Shown here piece after piece: positions 47,362-55,590 of a stretch of 64,000 nt of DNA (position 1 is its first letter; every line of letters starts with the position of its first letter). A model generated the notes under the pieces. That model ran no database searches. It was given only the letters and a program-made list of their open reading frames with translations, and was not told where the DNA came from. This stretch comes from a virus. The translations under genes were made by a program, and so were the position numbers. The DNA lies in IMG/VR virus record IMGVR_UViG_3300032675_000001, positions 248,001 to 312,000 of that record. The stretch is one strand, 5' to 3'.

Positions 47362-47623
47362 TGTGGTCGCCCCATTCTTCGCGCATTTGTCTACGAAAGT
47401 CTTCTTCTCGTCGCCGTTCATCCTCGGACCACTTACGCTCACAATATGCATCATATACTTCGTTAGAACCGTCGCCCCAATAGTCACATTCCATCTTACA
47501 ATCAGGGCAGTATTCACGACTCACGGTTTCCGCGAAGTTCTTACTGCCGCAGTTTGGACATGGTTCGTTATTCAACTTCTTACCGTTGTCTACCCAACCG
47601 TTTCGTTCATTATGATAAGCCAT
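47354..47623 (-). CDS. Small zinc-ribbon protein
   Basis: 89 residues from ATG 47623 (TGATG with ligase stop). CPNCGSKNFAETVSREYCPD followed by CKMEC, then a charged helix (DERRREEDFRRQMREEW). Metal binding likely. Confidence 0.65.
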   Translation of the reverse strand: MAYHNERNGWVDNGKKLNNEPCPNCGSKNFAETVSREYCPDCKMECDYWGDGSNEVYDAYCERKWSEDERRREEDFRRQMREEWGDHNG

Positions 47624-48951
47624 CACTTATCATCCCTAAAACGAACGAAACGGGGAAAACGAAGACTGTAAGTACCATCTTGATTCTGAGTGATAGCATC
47701 AGCCATAATTTCAACGGTGCTACCGATTACCAGTTCTCGGTCAGCCCAAAGATTATCACGATCCGAATCACTAAACCCACTACCAACATTGACAGTAATC
47801 TCTTTATCATCATCAATCCCATTGCAGATGAGAGCACCAAGACGCCCCATGTTGCGGCCTGTGCCTTCCTCAATTCCTACTACTTGTAAATCAACAGTGA
47901 TAGTCGGTTTCCATTTCAACCAAAACTTGTTACGTTTGCACTCATAAGGAGCACCAAGGCTCTTGATCATGATGCCTTCAAATCCTGCGGCAACCATATC
48001 GTTTGCATATTCCTGAAACTTAACAACACCAAGAGCATCATCAAGGTCAACTTCAATGCTAGGAAGAAGTTTTACGTTTTGCAAATCATCAAAAACCTCA
48101 CTCAAACCTTGCAAATATTTAATACGTTTCCCTAGATGAGCATTCCAATACCCACGCTTAAAATCTACAAGCGGAAGAACATCAAAGATATGAAACACGC
48201 TATCATCATTTTGCACATCAGTCTTACGACGAGCCTGACGCATCAGTTCCTGAAACGAATTACCTACCACTTCGCCGTCAAACACGATACCAGAGGAAAA
48301 CTCAGGCCCAAGAATCCTTAAAATATCATCATCAATGGTATTGAGTTGTTCTTCAATGTGAGTGAAGTTTTCAAAGACCTTACCATTACGGCTATAAGAG
48401 ACGACCTTTCCCATACCATATGGTTCCACGATCATAAGAACGCGAACGCCATCCAACTTAGGTTCAAGACGCTTGATACCACGCATTTCAGGTCGACCTT
48501 CACAGTTGGTAGCAAGCTGACATCCAAAAGTAGGAACCTCATATTCAGTATCCTTAACAATCTTATTGATTGTTTTTTCGCTGATACCAGAACGCATATC
48601 ACGACGAAGAATAGGAGCAATGAAATTGTTCCATTCTTCGCTATTAAAACGCCACATCATATCCTGAATGGCATCCCGTGCTGCATGACCAGTCAACGAA
48701 CGGTCAATCAATCTGGAAAGCAAGTCGGAAAGTTCTTCCCATGGATTTTCAGCATTGATAATACCAGCAGATTCCGGAATCTGCTTGATGCCGAAAGTAA
48801 GAAATGGATTATAGCAAGTGCGGATTCCATAAAGAAAACGCTGGGAAATTTCATTTCCAAGAATAGCGGCTTCATGCGCCTGCCTGATCACATCTTCCTT
48901 GTGAAGGCGCGAATCGCTTTCATTCAGTTTCTTGAGCCAAGATGCAGACAC
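47623..48951 (-). CDS. ATP-dependent DNA ligase (T4 gp30-like)
   Basis: 442 residues. Nucleotidyltransferase motifs: RLEPKLDGVRVL (K165 is the adenylated Lys), GIVFDGEVVG (III), GFEGIMIKSL (IV), KFWLKWKP (V), then an OB domain. N-terminal helical region as in T4 ligase. Seals nicks in replication and repair. Promoter at 48975. Confidence 0.92.
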   Translation of the reverse strand: MSASWLKKLNESDSRLHKEDVIRQAHEAAILGNEISQRFLYGIRTCYNPFLTFGIKQIPESAGIINAENPWEELSDLLSRLIDRSLTGHAARDAIQDMMWRFNSEEWNNFIAPILRRDMRSGISEKTINKIVKDTEYEVPTFGCQLATNCEGRPEMRGIKRLEPKLDGVRVLMIVEPYGMGKVVSYSRNGKVFENFTHIEEQLNTIDDDILRILGPEFSSGIVFDGEVVGNSFQELMRQARRKTDVQNDDSVFHIFDVLPLVDFKRGYWNAHLGKRIKYLQGLSEVFDDLQNVKLLPSIEVDLDDALGVVKFQEYANDMVAAGFEGIMIKSLGAPYECKRNKFWLKWKPTITVDLQVVGIEEGTGRNMGRLGALICNGIDDDKEITVNVGSGFSDSDRDNLWADRELVIGSTVEIMADAITQNQDGTYSLRFPRFVRFRDDK

Positions 48952-48974
48952 GTAAAATCTCCTTAATATGCTTC

Positions 48975-49003
48975 ACTATATATCAAAAAGATGTGCTTGT
49001 CAA
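48975..49003 (-). promoter_or_regulatory. Sigma-70-type promoter (minus)
   Basis: TTGACA (48998-49003), 17-nt spacer, TATAGT (48975-48980) for the ligase unit. Confidence 0.8.
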
Positions 49004-49209
49004 TCTTGTTTGAGCAGCATCCATGTATATTCCTGTTCGGATATCCAAAAATCATCCGGCCAAGTTACGTCAGGGTAATCTCTTAAGCGATATCCCCATT
49101 TAAACCACAGGGACTTTCCACTGCGTCCACACTTTCTTGGGAATAGAGAGAAATGCCGATCCCATTGCTGTTTGGGTTTATAAATATCATCACCAGAATA
49201 GAATGCCAT
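49000..49209 (-). CDS. C-terminal-signature small protein
   Basis: 69 residues from ATG 49209, last of the tandem cluster. Ends FWISEQEYTWMLLKQD. Trp/Arg-rich body. Confidence 0.6.
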   Translation of the reverse strand: MAFYSGDDIYKPKQQWDRHFSLFPRKCGRSGKSLWFKWGYRLRDYPDVTWPDDFWISEQEYTWMLLKQD

Positions 49210-49445
49210 TACGACCACCTCAATAAAAATATCACAGCATCTTGTTCGGTGAAGAAACTGATTTCTTGCCAATCACAAATGCCATGGGAACCTCTTTTTG
49301 ACAAATAAGACCTTGGATACTCTTGCTGCCACCGCGCCATAATGTCCTGAACAGTACTCATTGTCTTAAACTTATTGATTAAGTTAAGCATTGCGTTCTG
49401 CGCTGCGCCTGCCTTCGCCATATTTACGTTAAGTGTGTAACTCAT
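49209..49445 (-). CDS. C-terminal-signature small protein
   Basis: 78 residues from ATG 49445. Ends FFTEQDAVIFLLRWS, the clearest form of the signature. Stop TAA overlaps the next ATG. Confidence 0.7.
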   Translation of the reverse strand: MSYTLNVNMAKAGAAQNAMLNLINKFKTMSTVQDIMARWQQEYPRSYLSKRGSHGICDWQEISFFTEQDAVIFLLRWS

Positions 49446-49651
49446 GACCAACTCAGGGTGACAAAGGTAGCAAGAGGATTCTCGGTGTCATAGATTTCAA
49501 CATATCCACCGAAATGCCCATTATTTACAGATTCAGAACGTGTTGTACAGCCGTTCTGCCACGTATTAGGACCCGAAGGACCAAGTGATCTAGTCATAAG
49601 GTCGCTAATCTCTTTATACATCATTTTCGTATCTTTAAAATACAGTCTCAT
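49442..49651 (-). CDS. C-terminal-signature small protein (variant)
   Basis: 69 residues from ATG 49651. Ends YDTENPLATFVTLSWS, a looser form. ATGA coupling to the next gene. Confidence 0.6.
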   Translation of the reverse strand: MRLYFKDTKMMYKEISDLMTRSLGPSGPNTWQNGCTTRSESVNNGHFGGYVEIYDTENPLATFVTLSWS

Positions 49652-49666
49652 GACCACCTCAAAAAA

Positions 49667-49873
49667 CTATGAATGTAGCAGTGTTAAATATACCCAAGCT
49701 TTATCTGCTTCCTTAAAGGTACTATATGTTTTTGTAAAAAGCAAGGGAGAAGATATGATGTATGAAGTTGCAGCAGCATTCCATTGGAACTTGGCCCCGC
49801 GTCCTCTACGCCGTTTAACCCTCTTCATCATAGTAAGTTTAGGATTGGACCTAATTACAGTTATCTTTTCCAT
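49667..49873 (-). CDS. Small basic protein (variant signature)
   Basis: 68 residues from ATG 49873. Very basic (KRVKRRRGRGAKFQW), ends FKEADKAWVYLTLLHS. The basic patch may bind nucleic acid. Confidence 0.55.
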   Translation of the reverse strand: MEKITVIRSNPKLTMMKRVKRRRGRGAKFQWNAAATSYIISSPLLFTKTYSTFKEADKAWVYLTLLHS

Positions 49874-50082
49874 TACGACCACCTCAACGCAAACCAAACA
49901 GCGTCCTCATCATCCACAAATTGCACAAACTTACCCTTCCAGCTTGGTCCGGGATAAAATCTATCCTTACAGTTTGGCCAACACCAGTCTATTACTTCTT
50001 TCCTATCATGATGATTAAAATGCACATCGTGAAGTATTGGAACCTGAAGACCAAACTGTCCAATTGTTTTACAGGTAATCAT
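49873..50082 (-). CDS. C-terminal-signature small protein
   Basis: 69 residues from ATG 50082. Ends FVDDEDAVWFALRWS. Trp/Cys/His-rich middle (VIDWCWPNCKDRF). Confidence 0.7.
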   Translation of the reverse strand: MITCKTIGQFGLQVPILHDVHFNHHDRKEVIDWCWPNCKDRFYPGPSWKGKFVQFVDDEDAVWFALRWS

Positions 50083-50288
50083 GTCCACCTCAACAGAAAC
50101 CAAGCCAAATCACGATAGTTAATGAAACGAATGGAGAACAACCCATCGTCCCAAATGAACATATTGTTCTGTCTACACCACTTCTTAGCAGCATTTAGTG
50201 TATCTTGAACTTCTGACCAACGTTCCTCACCGAGATTATATTTCAGTTCTAGCCTATAAGGCTTACTATGTTCATGAACCCATTTCAT
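50079..50288 (-). CDS. C-terminal-signature small protein
   Basis: 69 residues from ATG 50288. Ends FINYRDLAWFLLRWT. Confidence 0.7.
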   Translation of the reverse strand: MKWVHEHSKPYRLELKYNLGEERWSEVQDTLNAAKKWCRQNNMFIWDDGLFSIRFINYRDLAWFLLRWT

Positions 50289-50515
50289 GACCACCTCAAA
50301 ACAAATAAAGTCATCTTGGATTCATCAGTAATATCAAGAAACCATCTGCGGGCTTTGCTGTCCCAATAAAGACGCCAACCAGTTCCACAACTGTCACACC
50401 AAAGTTCACCTGCATCAGCCGAAATGAGTGGTCCAACATTGTCATTTAACCATTCGTCAATGACACGAGACGGCATATCGGTGATTACTGGGTAACTTGA
50501 AACATCTAAGATCAT
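50285..50515 (-). CDS. C-terminal-signature small protein
   Basis: 76 residues from ATG 50515. Ends ITDESKMTLFVLRWS; CDSCGTGWRLYW in the middle. Confidence 0.7.
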   Translation of the reverse strand: MILDVSSYPVITDMPSRVIDEWLNDNVGPLISADAGELWCDSCGTGWRLYWDSKARRWFLDITDESKMTLFVLRWS

Positions 50516-50748
50516 GACCACATCATCCTAAAAAGCAATGCAACATTTTCGTCAGGTACTTCCACCCAACCATAAGTTTTTGAAGGAACCTCACAGTTAT
50601 ATCGCTCAGCCCATTCAAGAATCTCTTCTTTATTAGCAGCATAAAACTTTTCGTCAACCCAAAAAAAGGTTTTAACTGAAGGTTGGTAGGTGAAGCGAAC
50701 ACCCTGTTCCTTCAGTGTCCAGAGGCTCAGTGTCCAGAGGCAAGTCAT
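50512..50748 (-). CDS. C-terminal-signature small protein with tandem repeat
   Basis: 78 residues. Ends VPDENVALLFRMMWS. The start has a 15-base direct repeat (LWTLS then LWTLK), an in-frame five-codon duplication. Confidence 0.65.
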   Translation of the reverse strand: MTCLWTLSLWTLKEQGVRFTYQPSVKTFFWVDEKFYAANKEEILEWAERYNCEVPSKTYGWVEVPDENVALLFRMMWS

Positions 50749-50951
50749 AGATACTTCAACGAAAAGGCTACATACCTTTTCTCATCAATGATTTCAAACT
50801 GACGGTTTGCCCAGTCTACAAGACACAGACCAGCAGCAGGAACAATAACTTTGTTGATATACATATTACTGATACCAATACTTTTCCATTCATACCCGTT
50901 GTCAAACAACCATTTCATCAGATTGTTAAATGCCCACTCTGACATGTACAT
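50745..50951 (-). CDS. C-terminal-signature small protein
   Basis: 68 residues. Ends IIDEKRYVAFSLKYL; first gene of the tandem cluster. ATG 50945 is an alternative. Confidence 0.65.
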   Translation of the reverse strand: MYMSEWAFNNLMKWLFDNGYEWKSIGISNMYINKVIVPAAGLCLVDWANRQFEIIDEKRYVAFSLKYL

Positions 50952-50954
50952 GAG

Positions 50955-51146
50955 TCACCGCTGACGAAGCTTTTCGGTATCACGGATGAACGAATGTGCC
51001 CAAAAGAAAAACAGTAAGAGATTCAACGCAATAGACCAGAAATGTGGGTGATTGTAATTATATGCGAGACTACTACTTGTAATCAACAGGAACACGGCGT
51101 CCCAGATTACACACAGCCATGCGAAAAACTTTTGCCTATTAGTCAT
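50955..51146 (-). CDS. Small membrane protein
   Basis: 63 residues, two membrane helices (FFAWLCVIWDAVFLLITSS and FWSIALNLLLFFFWAHSF). Not recognised. Confidence 0.6.
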   Translation of the reverse strand: MTNRQKFFAWLCVIWDAVFLLITSSSLAYNYNHPHFWSIALNLLLFFFWAHSFIRDTEKLRQR

Positions 51147-51149
51147 TTT

Positions 51150-51377
51150 CTAATCTTTCAGTATAGTAAAGAGATCACCATACTCGTATTCTAACACAAC
51201 GCTATCCCTAAGTCTATAGTAGATTCGTCTGCGGTAGATTTTTTTGAGCCAAGTATATTTGTTCTCAACTTTAACGGGGAACCAAGCAAAATGATTTGCC
51301 CATTCGCCGCACGTCCTTTCACCAAATCCCCCATTACAAAAGTCTTTGATGATTGCTTCCCGTGCCCCGAAGATCAC
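51150..51377 (-). CDS. Small basic protein, GTG start
   Basis: 75 residues from GTG 51377, just before the upstream stop is complete. EAIIKDFCNGGFGERTCGEW, then basic KKIYRRRIYYRLRD. Not recognised. Confidence 0.5.
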   Translation of the reverse strand: MIFGAREAIIKDFCNGGFGERTCGEWANHFAWFPVKVENKYTWLKKIYRRRIYYRLRDSVVLEYEYGDLFTILKD

Positions 51378-51380
51378 CGA

Positions 51381-51539
51381 TTAGTCTCCGCAAATCTGCT
51401 TAATCTCAGTCGCACTGCGATTGGATTGGGCATACGATTGCAGACAATCACTCTTGACATGTTCGGTATATCCGAGCGAACCAAACATTACCAAGAAGAT
51501 GACCGCAATCGCAATCGCATACCATTTGAAATCGTCCAT
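51381..51539 (-). CDS. Tiny membrane protein
   Basis: 52 residues: membrane helix (YAIAIAVIFLVMFGSLGY), then SYAQSNRSATEIKQICG, a pattern known from T4-like phages. Confidence 0.65.
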   Translation of the reverse strand: MDDFKWYAIAIAVIFLVMFGSLGYTEHVKSDCLQSYAQSNRSATEIKQICGD

Positions 51540-51540
51540 T

Positions 51541-52188
51541 TTAAATCACCCTTACATAGTAAAGTTGAGTGGAATCTTCGCGGTGAGCCTTGACCTTACC
51601 CTCAATGTTCATGGTAGTGCCAGTGGCGACAAGACGCTTGAATCTGAAAAACACCGACTCGTTATCGGGAGTGATTCCAGTGATGAAAAACGTGTCCCAT
51701 GGTTGAGAATGGTTACAGCGAAGTACTTCAATCTCCAGTTGCACCTTGTCGCCAACTTGACCAATGTGACCATTAGCATCACGCAGCCGACGATTGATTG
51801 CAGCCTTTTTTTCATTGCGAAGATAGCAAGAAGGAAGCGAAGAAATAAACCCGACTTCAAACAGACCAACATCTTCGCTGTTGGCATATGCCATAGCTTT
51901 AGATTCAAACTCAGAGAGAACGCCGCCCTGCAAAATCTTGAAAGTAAGAGCCTGAAAATGACGAATGACATGCTCAGCCATTTCACAATCTTCATCACGG
52001 ATGTCAAACTTTCCGTCGATAAAGTCGCGAGTCAGATACTTATTGGCAATACGCTTCTGATCACCATGTTCGTCATATTCACCCTGCTTGAGATATTCAC
52101 CATTCACGCGGTGAGCAGCACATGCTGCATCAAACACTTTACGAGTGTTGAAGCGAATGGAAGCACCCGAAACACGAGAATAAGCCAT
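51541..52188 (-). CDS. Conserved T4-like phage protein
   Basis: 215 residues. RVSGASIRFNTRKVFDAACA, EMAEHVIRHFQALTFKIL and GFISSLPSCYLRNEKKAAIN, with a beta-rich end. I recognise it as conserved in myophages; unknown, possibly nucleic-acid binding. Promoter at 52220. Confidence 0.7.
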   Translation of the reverse strand: MAYSRVSGASIRFNTRKVFDAACAAHRVNGEYLKQGEYDEHGDQKRIANKYLTRDFIDGKFDIRDEDCEMAEHVIRHFQALTFKILQGGVLSEFESKAMAYANSEDVGLFEVGFISSLPSCYLRNEKKAAINRRLRDANGHIGQVGDKVQLEIEVLRCNHSQPWDTFFITGITPDNESVFFRFKRLVATGTTMNIEGKVKAHREDSTQLYYVRVI

Positions 52189-52219
52189 TTTGAAATCCTT
52201 TGTTAGAATCTATGGGTGG

Positions 52220-52248
52220 TATATAGACTAACACAAAACCTATGTCAA
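52220..52248 (-). promoter_or_regulatory. Sigma-70-type promoter (minus)
   Basis: TTGACA (52243-52248), 17-nt spacer, TATATA (52220-52225). Confidence 0.75.
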
Positions 52249-52254
52249 CAGCTT

Positions 52255-53196
52255 TTATTCGGAGCCGTAACAATTATTTACTCCGGGTTCTCCGCCAATC
52301 AAGTCACCCAATGTCTGATTCCACTTTATGATACTGTCAGTATCATGAAACCTAGACCTCAACTCTTTTCTAACTTTTCTAAAATCAAACCAGTCTTCTC
52401 TGCCAGTAATAGTAGTTTCCCAGCCAAAACTTTTGTGACGAAGTTCAAGGTTTCCGAATCCCATGTTTTCTAACATTCTTTTTTTGAGATATCGTATTTT
52501 TAAATTATCCCCATCAATATTATCTGGGTCCTCTTCATGAACTTTTATATGCTCTTTAATGAAGAAGATGTTGGATTCAAGGCTATGGCTTAGCATATTG
52601 CCTATGCCAGAAATGCCATTTTCTTGCATGAAAATGTCATAGAAGCAATATTCATGCCGAAGGGGGCTGTAAACTTTCCTACCTATATTAAGCTGTGGCC
52701 AAGTATAATCTCCGCCAATAACTGGACATGAAACACATTGTCCCAACAACCACATATGGGCAGCAACATGCGGCATGGTCAATTTATAGGGTTCCATGTA
52801 TTTTATGTGATCGCCGTTTCCAAAGAAGCTTTCTACATCTAAATCTATCAAAACATGCTTGATTTGGTTTTCTCTGCAAAACTTTTCTGCATAGTATAGA
52901 TCATGCGTATTAAAGGGACTTTGTTTATATATAAGCCTCAGTGTCATTGCAACTACTGGGATTTTATTTTGTAAACATGATATCAGTGAACATTCACTAT
53001 CCAATCCTCCGCTGTATAAGATTTCTGCTGGAACATTTTTTCCATAAAAATGTTCAGCCATTGCGGATTGAACGGAATCAAAATTTGAAATTTCGGTATC
53101 TGAAATTTCAGTAGTAAAGATGTTACGTTCAGGGCCGAACTCCATCGTATGTTTACGGTAGTTGTTCAGCCCTGAATGCCAAGTTTTTGCAGTCAT
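52255..53196 (-). CDS. PP-loop (N-type ATP pyrophosphatase) protein
   Basis: 313 residues from ATG 53196. Canonical ATP loop ILYSGGLDSECSLISCL, then VVAMTLRLI and a Cys/His-containing middle. Similar to asparagine-synthetase-like and QueC-like phage proteins; substrate unknown. TTAAATA lies four bases before its ATG (late-type). Confidence 0.75.
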   Translation of the reverse strand: MTAKTWHSGLNNYRKHTMEFGPERNIFTTEISDTEISNFDSVQSAMAEHFYGKNVPAEILYSGGLDSECSLISCLQNKIPVVAMTLRLIYKQSPFNTHDLYYAEKFCRENQIKHVLIDLDVESFFGNGDHIKYMEPYKLTMPHVAAHMWLLGQCVSCPVIGGDYTWPQLNIGRKVYSPLRHEYCFYDIFMQENGISGIGNMLSHSLESNIFFIKEHIKVHEEDPDNIDGDNLKIRYLKKRMLENMGFGNLELRHKSFGWETTITGREDWFDFRKVRKELRSRFHDTDSIIKWNQTLGDLIGGEPGVNNCYGSE

Positions 53197-53200
53197 CAAG

Positions 53201-53208
53201 TATTTAAC
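53201..53208 (-). promoter_or_regulatory. Possible late promoter GTTAAATA abutting a start
   Basis: TTAAATA-CTTG-ATG, one of five such four-base spacings. Confidence 0.45.
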
Positions 53209-53503
53209 TGTTTTTGACGAGGTTCTTTACAATATCGTATTCTTCTGCTGCCTTTTTGAGAGCAGGATATTCTTCTTCAAGAGTTTTGCGATCAGTTTTC
53301 TTGTGTACTCGCTGGATTTCGCCATCTACAACTTCAAGCGAATAATCATAACCATTGAGACGATTAAGACAACGTTGGTAGCTGTTGGCTTGCGCTTTGT
53401 ACATAGCAGCAAGAATTGGACTCTTTTCCTTTTCCTCGACTTTAGCCATTTCTCGCAGAAGTTCGATTTCTGCCTTCATTGCATCTTCAATAGTGTAAGG
53501 CAT
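53204..53503 (-). CDS. Coiled-coil protein, unknown
   Basis: 99 residues: helical (AMKAEIELLREMAKVEEKEK, KTLEEEYPALKKAAEEYD). Not recognised. Confidence 0.65.
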   Translation of the reverse strand: MPYTIEDAMKAEIELLREMAKVEEKEKSPILAAMYKAQANSYQRCLNRLNGYDYSLEVVDGEIQRVHKKTDRKTLEEEYPALKKAAEEYDIVKNLVKNS

Positions 53504-53505
53504 GA

Positions 53506-53880
53506 TTACCTCATCTTCTTCAAACGACTAAACACGCCTTCACTGACTTCAAATTTGTCTTCGGTGTGGACACGAATATAATGTTCTTTCCATTGGGGAT
53601 CAATACCTGAGCCGTCAACACGATAGTAGTTTGCTGGGCTGCAATTCATTTGTTTAGCCAACACCATCAACCAGTCATCACGATCAACACGACCGACAAT
53701 GCGATATTTGTTGCTGATGCAGATATACCCCTTTTCATGAAGCTGTGTAGCTTCACCCTTCTCTAGAAACTCTACAAGTTCAGGTGCAGGGTGCATCGCT
53801 GGACAATCTTTATCGCCATACTTGCAGGAGCCTTCGTAGTCACCCATGTTACAGTGAGCCATATGAACAGCGTAGGTCAT
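53506..53880 (-). CDS. Unknown protein with Cys cluster
   Basis: 124 residues. N-terminal CNMGDYEGSCKYGDKDCPA gives a likely zinc site, then ICISNKYRIVGRVDRDDWLM. Not recognised. Confidence 0.6.
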   Translation of the reverse strand: MTYAVHMAHCNMGDYEGSCKYGDKDCPAMHPAPELVEFLEKGEATQLHEKGYICISNKYRIVGRVDRDDWLMVLAKQMNCSPANYYRVDGSGIDPQWKEHYIRVHTEDKFEVSEGVFSRLKKMR

Positions 53881-54284
53881 TATTGTCCTCTCAACTTAGA
53901 GTTCAAGTAGTTTTTATACCAATCCTGCGTAGTTTGATACAGCAGTTGACGGCAATCATCATCCATTGTGTTTCTGTCGCCGGGACTCGCATCTTTTCCC
54001 AACTGAACATTAAGTCCATAGTCACCGTTTCCGACCCAAATGCTTACATCATCGCCGTGATTCATGTGGTAGTTATCAGTGCTCCAAGAAGTCGGATCAG
54101 TACGAATAGAGTAGACCACAGCACTTACAGCAGGATCATTGCACTTATCAATGTGAGTAGGAGCATCCTTTGCAATAGGATGATGTGCGAATGGATTGGG
54201 AACGTATGCACAGCATAGAGCAACCACGAGCATTCCGCCTGCAAGGGAAAAAAATACTTTTTGGCGAGAAAAAATATTATCCAT
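53880..54284 (-). CDS. Secreted or membrane-anchored protein, unknown
   Basis: 134 residues with an N-terminal helix (FSLAGGMLVVALCCAYV), then a polar domain with two further Cys (KCNDP, DDCRQ). Periplasmic side likely. Confidence 0.6.
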   Translation of the reverse strand: MDNIFSRQKVFFSLAGGMLVVALCCAYVPNPFAHHPIAKDAPTHIDKCNDPAVSAVVYSIRTDPTSWSTDNYHMNHGDDVSIWVGNGDYGLNVQLGKDASPGDRNTMDDDCRQLLYQTTQDWYKNYLNSKLRGQ

Positions 54285-54490
54285 TATTTGCGACTTTCCA
54301 GAATAGTATCACGCACCCATTCACGATCAATACTATCATAAATGGGAAGTTCACCAGAAGCAGAATATTTCCGATCCAGCTTGCGAGTAGCATCAACTAC
54401 TTCGGTATAGGTAGCATCTACATCCCTATAGATGCCAGTCTTACCGTTGTAAAATTCAAGAACATAGTTGATAAAATCTTCGCGGTCCAT
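54284..54490 (-). CDS. Small helical protein
   Basis: 68 residues from ATG 54490: DREDFINYVLEFYNGKTGIY, then TRKLDRKYSASGELPIYDS and ending ILESRK. The upstream in-frame codons lie in the previous gene. Not recognised. Confidence 0.65.
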   Translation of the reverse strand: MDREDFINYVLEFYNGKTGIYRDVDATYTEVVDATRKLDRKYSASGELPIYDSIDREWVRDTILESRK

Positions 54491-54491
54491 A

Positions 54492-54641
54492 TTACCAATC
54501 CTTCTTGGGGTGCTTATCCTTGCGCTTATAGCGCAGTTTGGATTCAACCGTTTTCGGCTTGAAGGGAGTGCCATGGGCATAAAGCTCCAGCGCACGAATC
54601 TTCGGGCGACATGCTTCAACCTTAATAACTTCTTTCTTCAT
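54492..54641 (-). CDS. Conserved small basic phage protein
   Basis: 49 residues from ATG 54641 with AAGGAGAAGTGCC. KKEVIKVEACRPKIRALELY, then HGTPFKPKTVESKLRYKRK, a pattern I know from T4-like phages. Preceded by a strong promoter and terminator. Confidence 0.7.
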   Translation of the reverse strand: MKKEVIKVEACRPKIRALELYAHGTPFKPKTVESKLRYKRKDKHPKKDW

Positions 54642-54665
54642 GGCACTTCTCCTTTCTGTGCATTG

Positions 54666-54694
54666 CTTATACATGTGTTGATATAGACTGTCAA
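54666..54694 (-). promoter_or_regulatory. Sigma-70-type promoter (minus)
   Basis: TTGACA (54689-54694), 17-nt spacer, TATAAG (54666-54671). Confidence 0.85.
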
Positions 54695-54697
54695 CAA

Positions 54698-54727
54698 AAA
54701 AGTGCCAGAAGTTTCCTTCGGACACTT
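54698..54727 (-). terminator. Rho-independent terminator (minus)
   Basis: AAAGTGTCCGAAG-GAAA-CTTCTGGCACTTT with one mismatch, then T run, immediately before the next promoter. Confidence 0.8.
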
Positions 54728-54752
54728 TGCCGTTCTGGACGGTCCTGAGAAC

Positions 54753-55031
54753 TTACTTTTTTGGGGGATTACTGTTTACAAAGTCATACATTTTTTGAGC
54801 AGTTTCAAGGACCTTTTCAAGTCCGGGAAACTCTGGTGCGTTGACAGTAGTAACAAGTTGACCTGTTTTCTCATCGCGCTTTTGAGAAAGCTCCCAGCCC
54901 AAAAACTTTGCTTGATATTCAGCCTGAACTAAATCTTTAGCCATGTTTAGAATATCAGAACGAATCTCATAGCCATTCTTGGATTGGTTGATTTTAAAAT
55001 CTGGAAGTCCCGGAATTTTTTTATCACTCAC
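54753..55031 (-). CDS. Conserved T4-like phage protein, GTG start
   Basis: 92 residues from GTG 55031 with AAGGA RBS. NGYEIRSDILNMAKDLVQAE, then KRDEKTGQLVTTVNAPEFPG. Known to me as conserved in T4-like phages, role unknown. Ends in front of a terminator. Confidence 0.7.
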   Translation of the reverse strand: MSDKKIPGLPDFKINQSKNGYEIRSDILNMAKDLVQAEYQAKFLGWELSQKRDEKTGQLVTTVNAPEFPGLEKVLETAQKMYDFVNSNPPKK

Positions 55032-55036
55032 TCTTG

Positions 55037-55096
55037 TTATCCTTCAATCTTTGGTTTGGAAAGGTATTCCCACTCATCTTGGGTATATGGCCACAT
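55037..55096 (-). CDS. Micro-protein
   Basis: 19 residues (MWPYTQDEWEYLSKPKIEG). Perfect AAGGAG RBS (TCTAAGGAGATAGTC) six bases before ATG. Aromatic and conserved-looking. Confidence 0.5.
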   Translation of the reverse strand: MWPYTQDEWEYLSKPKIEG

Positions 55097-55106
55097 GACT
55101 ATCTCC

Positions 55107-55232
55107 TTAGATTGCAAGGAGACCGTACAGTGCAAATAAGCATAGTCCCAAAATAGTAAAGTTGCCAACTTGTGCTAGTCTACTAATGTTCTTGTTTGAT
55201 AGAAAATTCATAGGGGTTACATATCTGTTCAT
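55107..55232 (-). CDS. Tiny membrane protein
   Basis: 41 residues; one membrane helix near the C-terminus (VGNFTILGLCLFALYGLLAI). AAGGAAAATAAA RBS. Confidence 0.6.
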   Translation of the reverse strand: MNRYVTPMNFLSNKNISRLAQVGNFTILGLCLFALYGLLAI

Positions 55233-55504
55233 TTTATTTTCCTTTTGTGTGTAAGTGCGGAATCCACTGATTCCTTTGTTGACTTAATCGCATCATTTAA
55301 AAACGATTTATTTGACACAATGCCGTATAGGTCATGTGCAGTCTTAAACGAAACGTCAACTGCCTTCTTGGTATATTCGGTTTGTGTTTCTACGAAATGG
55401 TTTAAAGTTTTCGCCAGTTCTTCGTGTTTTACAAAAGTATCAACTGCGATCTTTTTTGATGACTGAAATGCATCAATGGCTGTATCGATAAGCATCTTAA
55501 ACAT
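55229..55504 (-). CDS. Phasin-like helical protein
   Basis: 91 residues from ATG 55504. MFKMLIDTAIDAFQSSK, then HEELAKTLNHFVETQTEYTK and KAVDVSFKTAHDLYGIV, an amphipathic helical pattern like phasins. Function in a phage unknown. Confidence 0.6.
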   Translation of the reverse strand: MFKMLIDTAIDAFQSSKKIAVDTFVKHEELAKTLNHFVETQTEYTKKAVDVSFKTAHDLYGIVSNKSFLNDAIKSTKESVDSALTHKRKIK

Positions 55505-55590
55505 AGTTATTTCCTTTTCTGTGTGTGTTGTGTGTTGTAGACCGAAATCTACGTGGCTATTTAGTCTTTGCTGCAATGCAAAAACTTATA

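Noticed and set aside
49189-49196. Plus-strand TATAAATA
   Set aside because: Lies inside a minus-strand gene with no plus-strand gene downstream; chance match.
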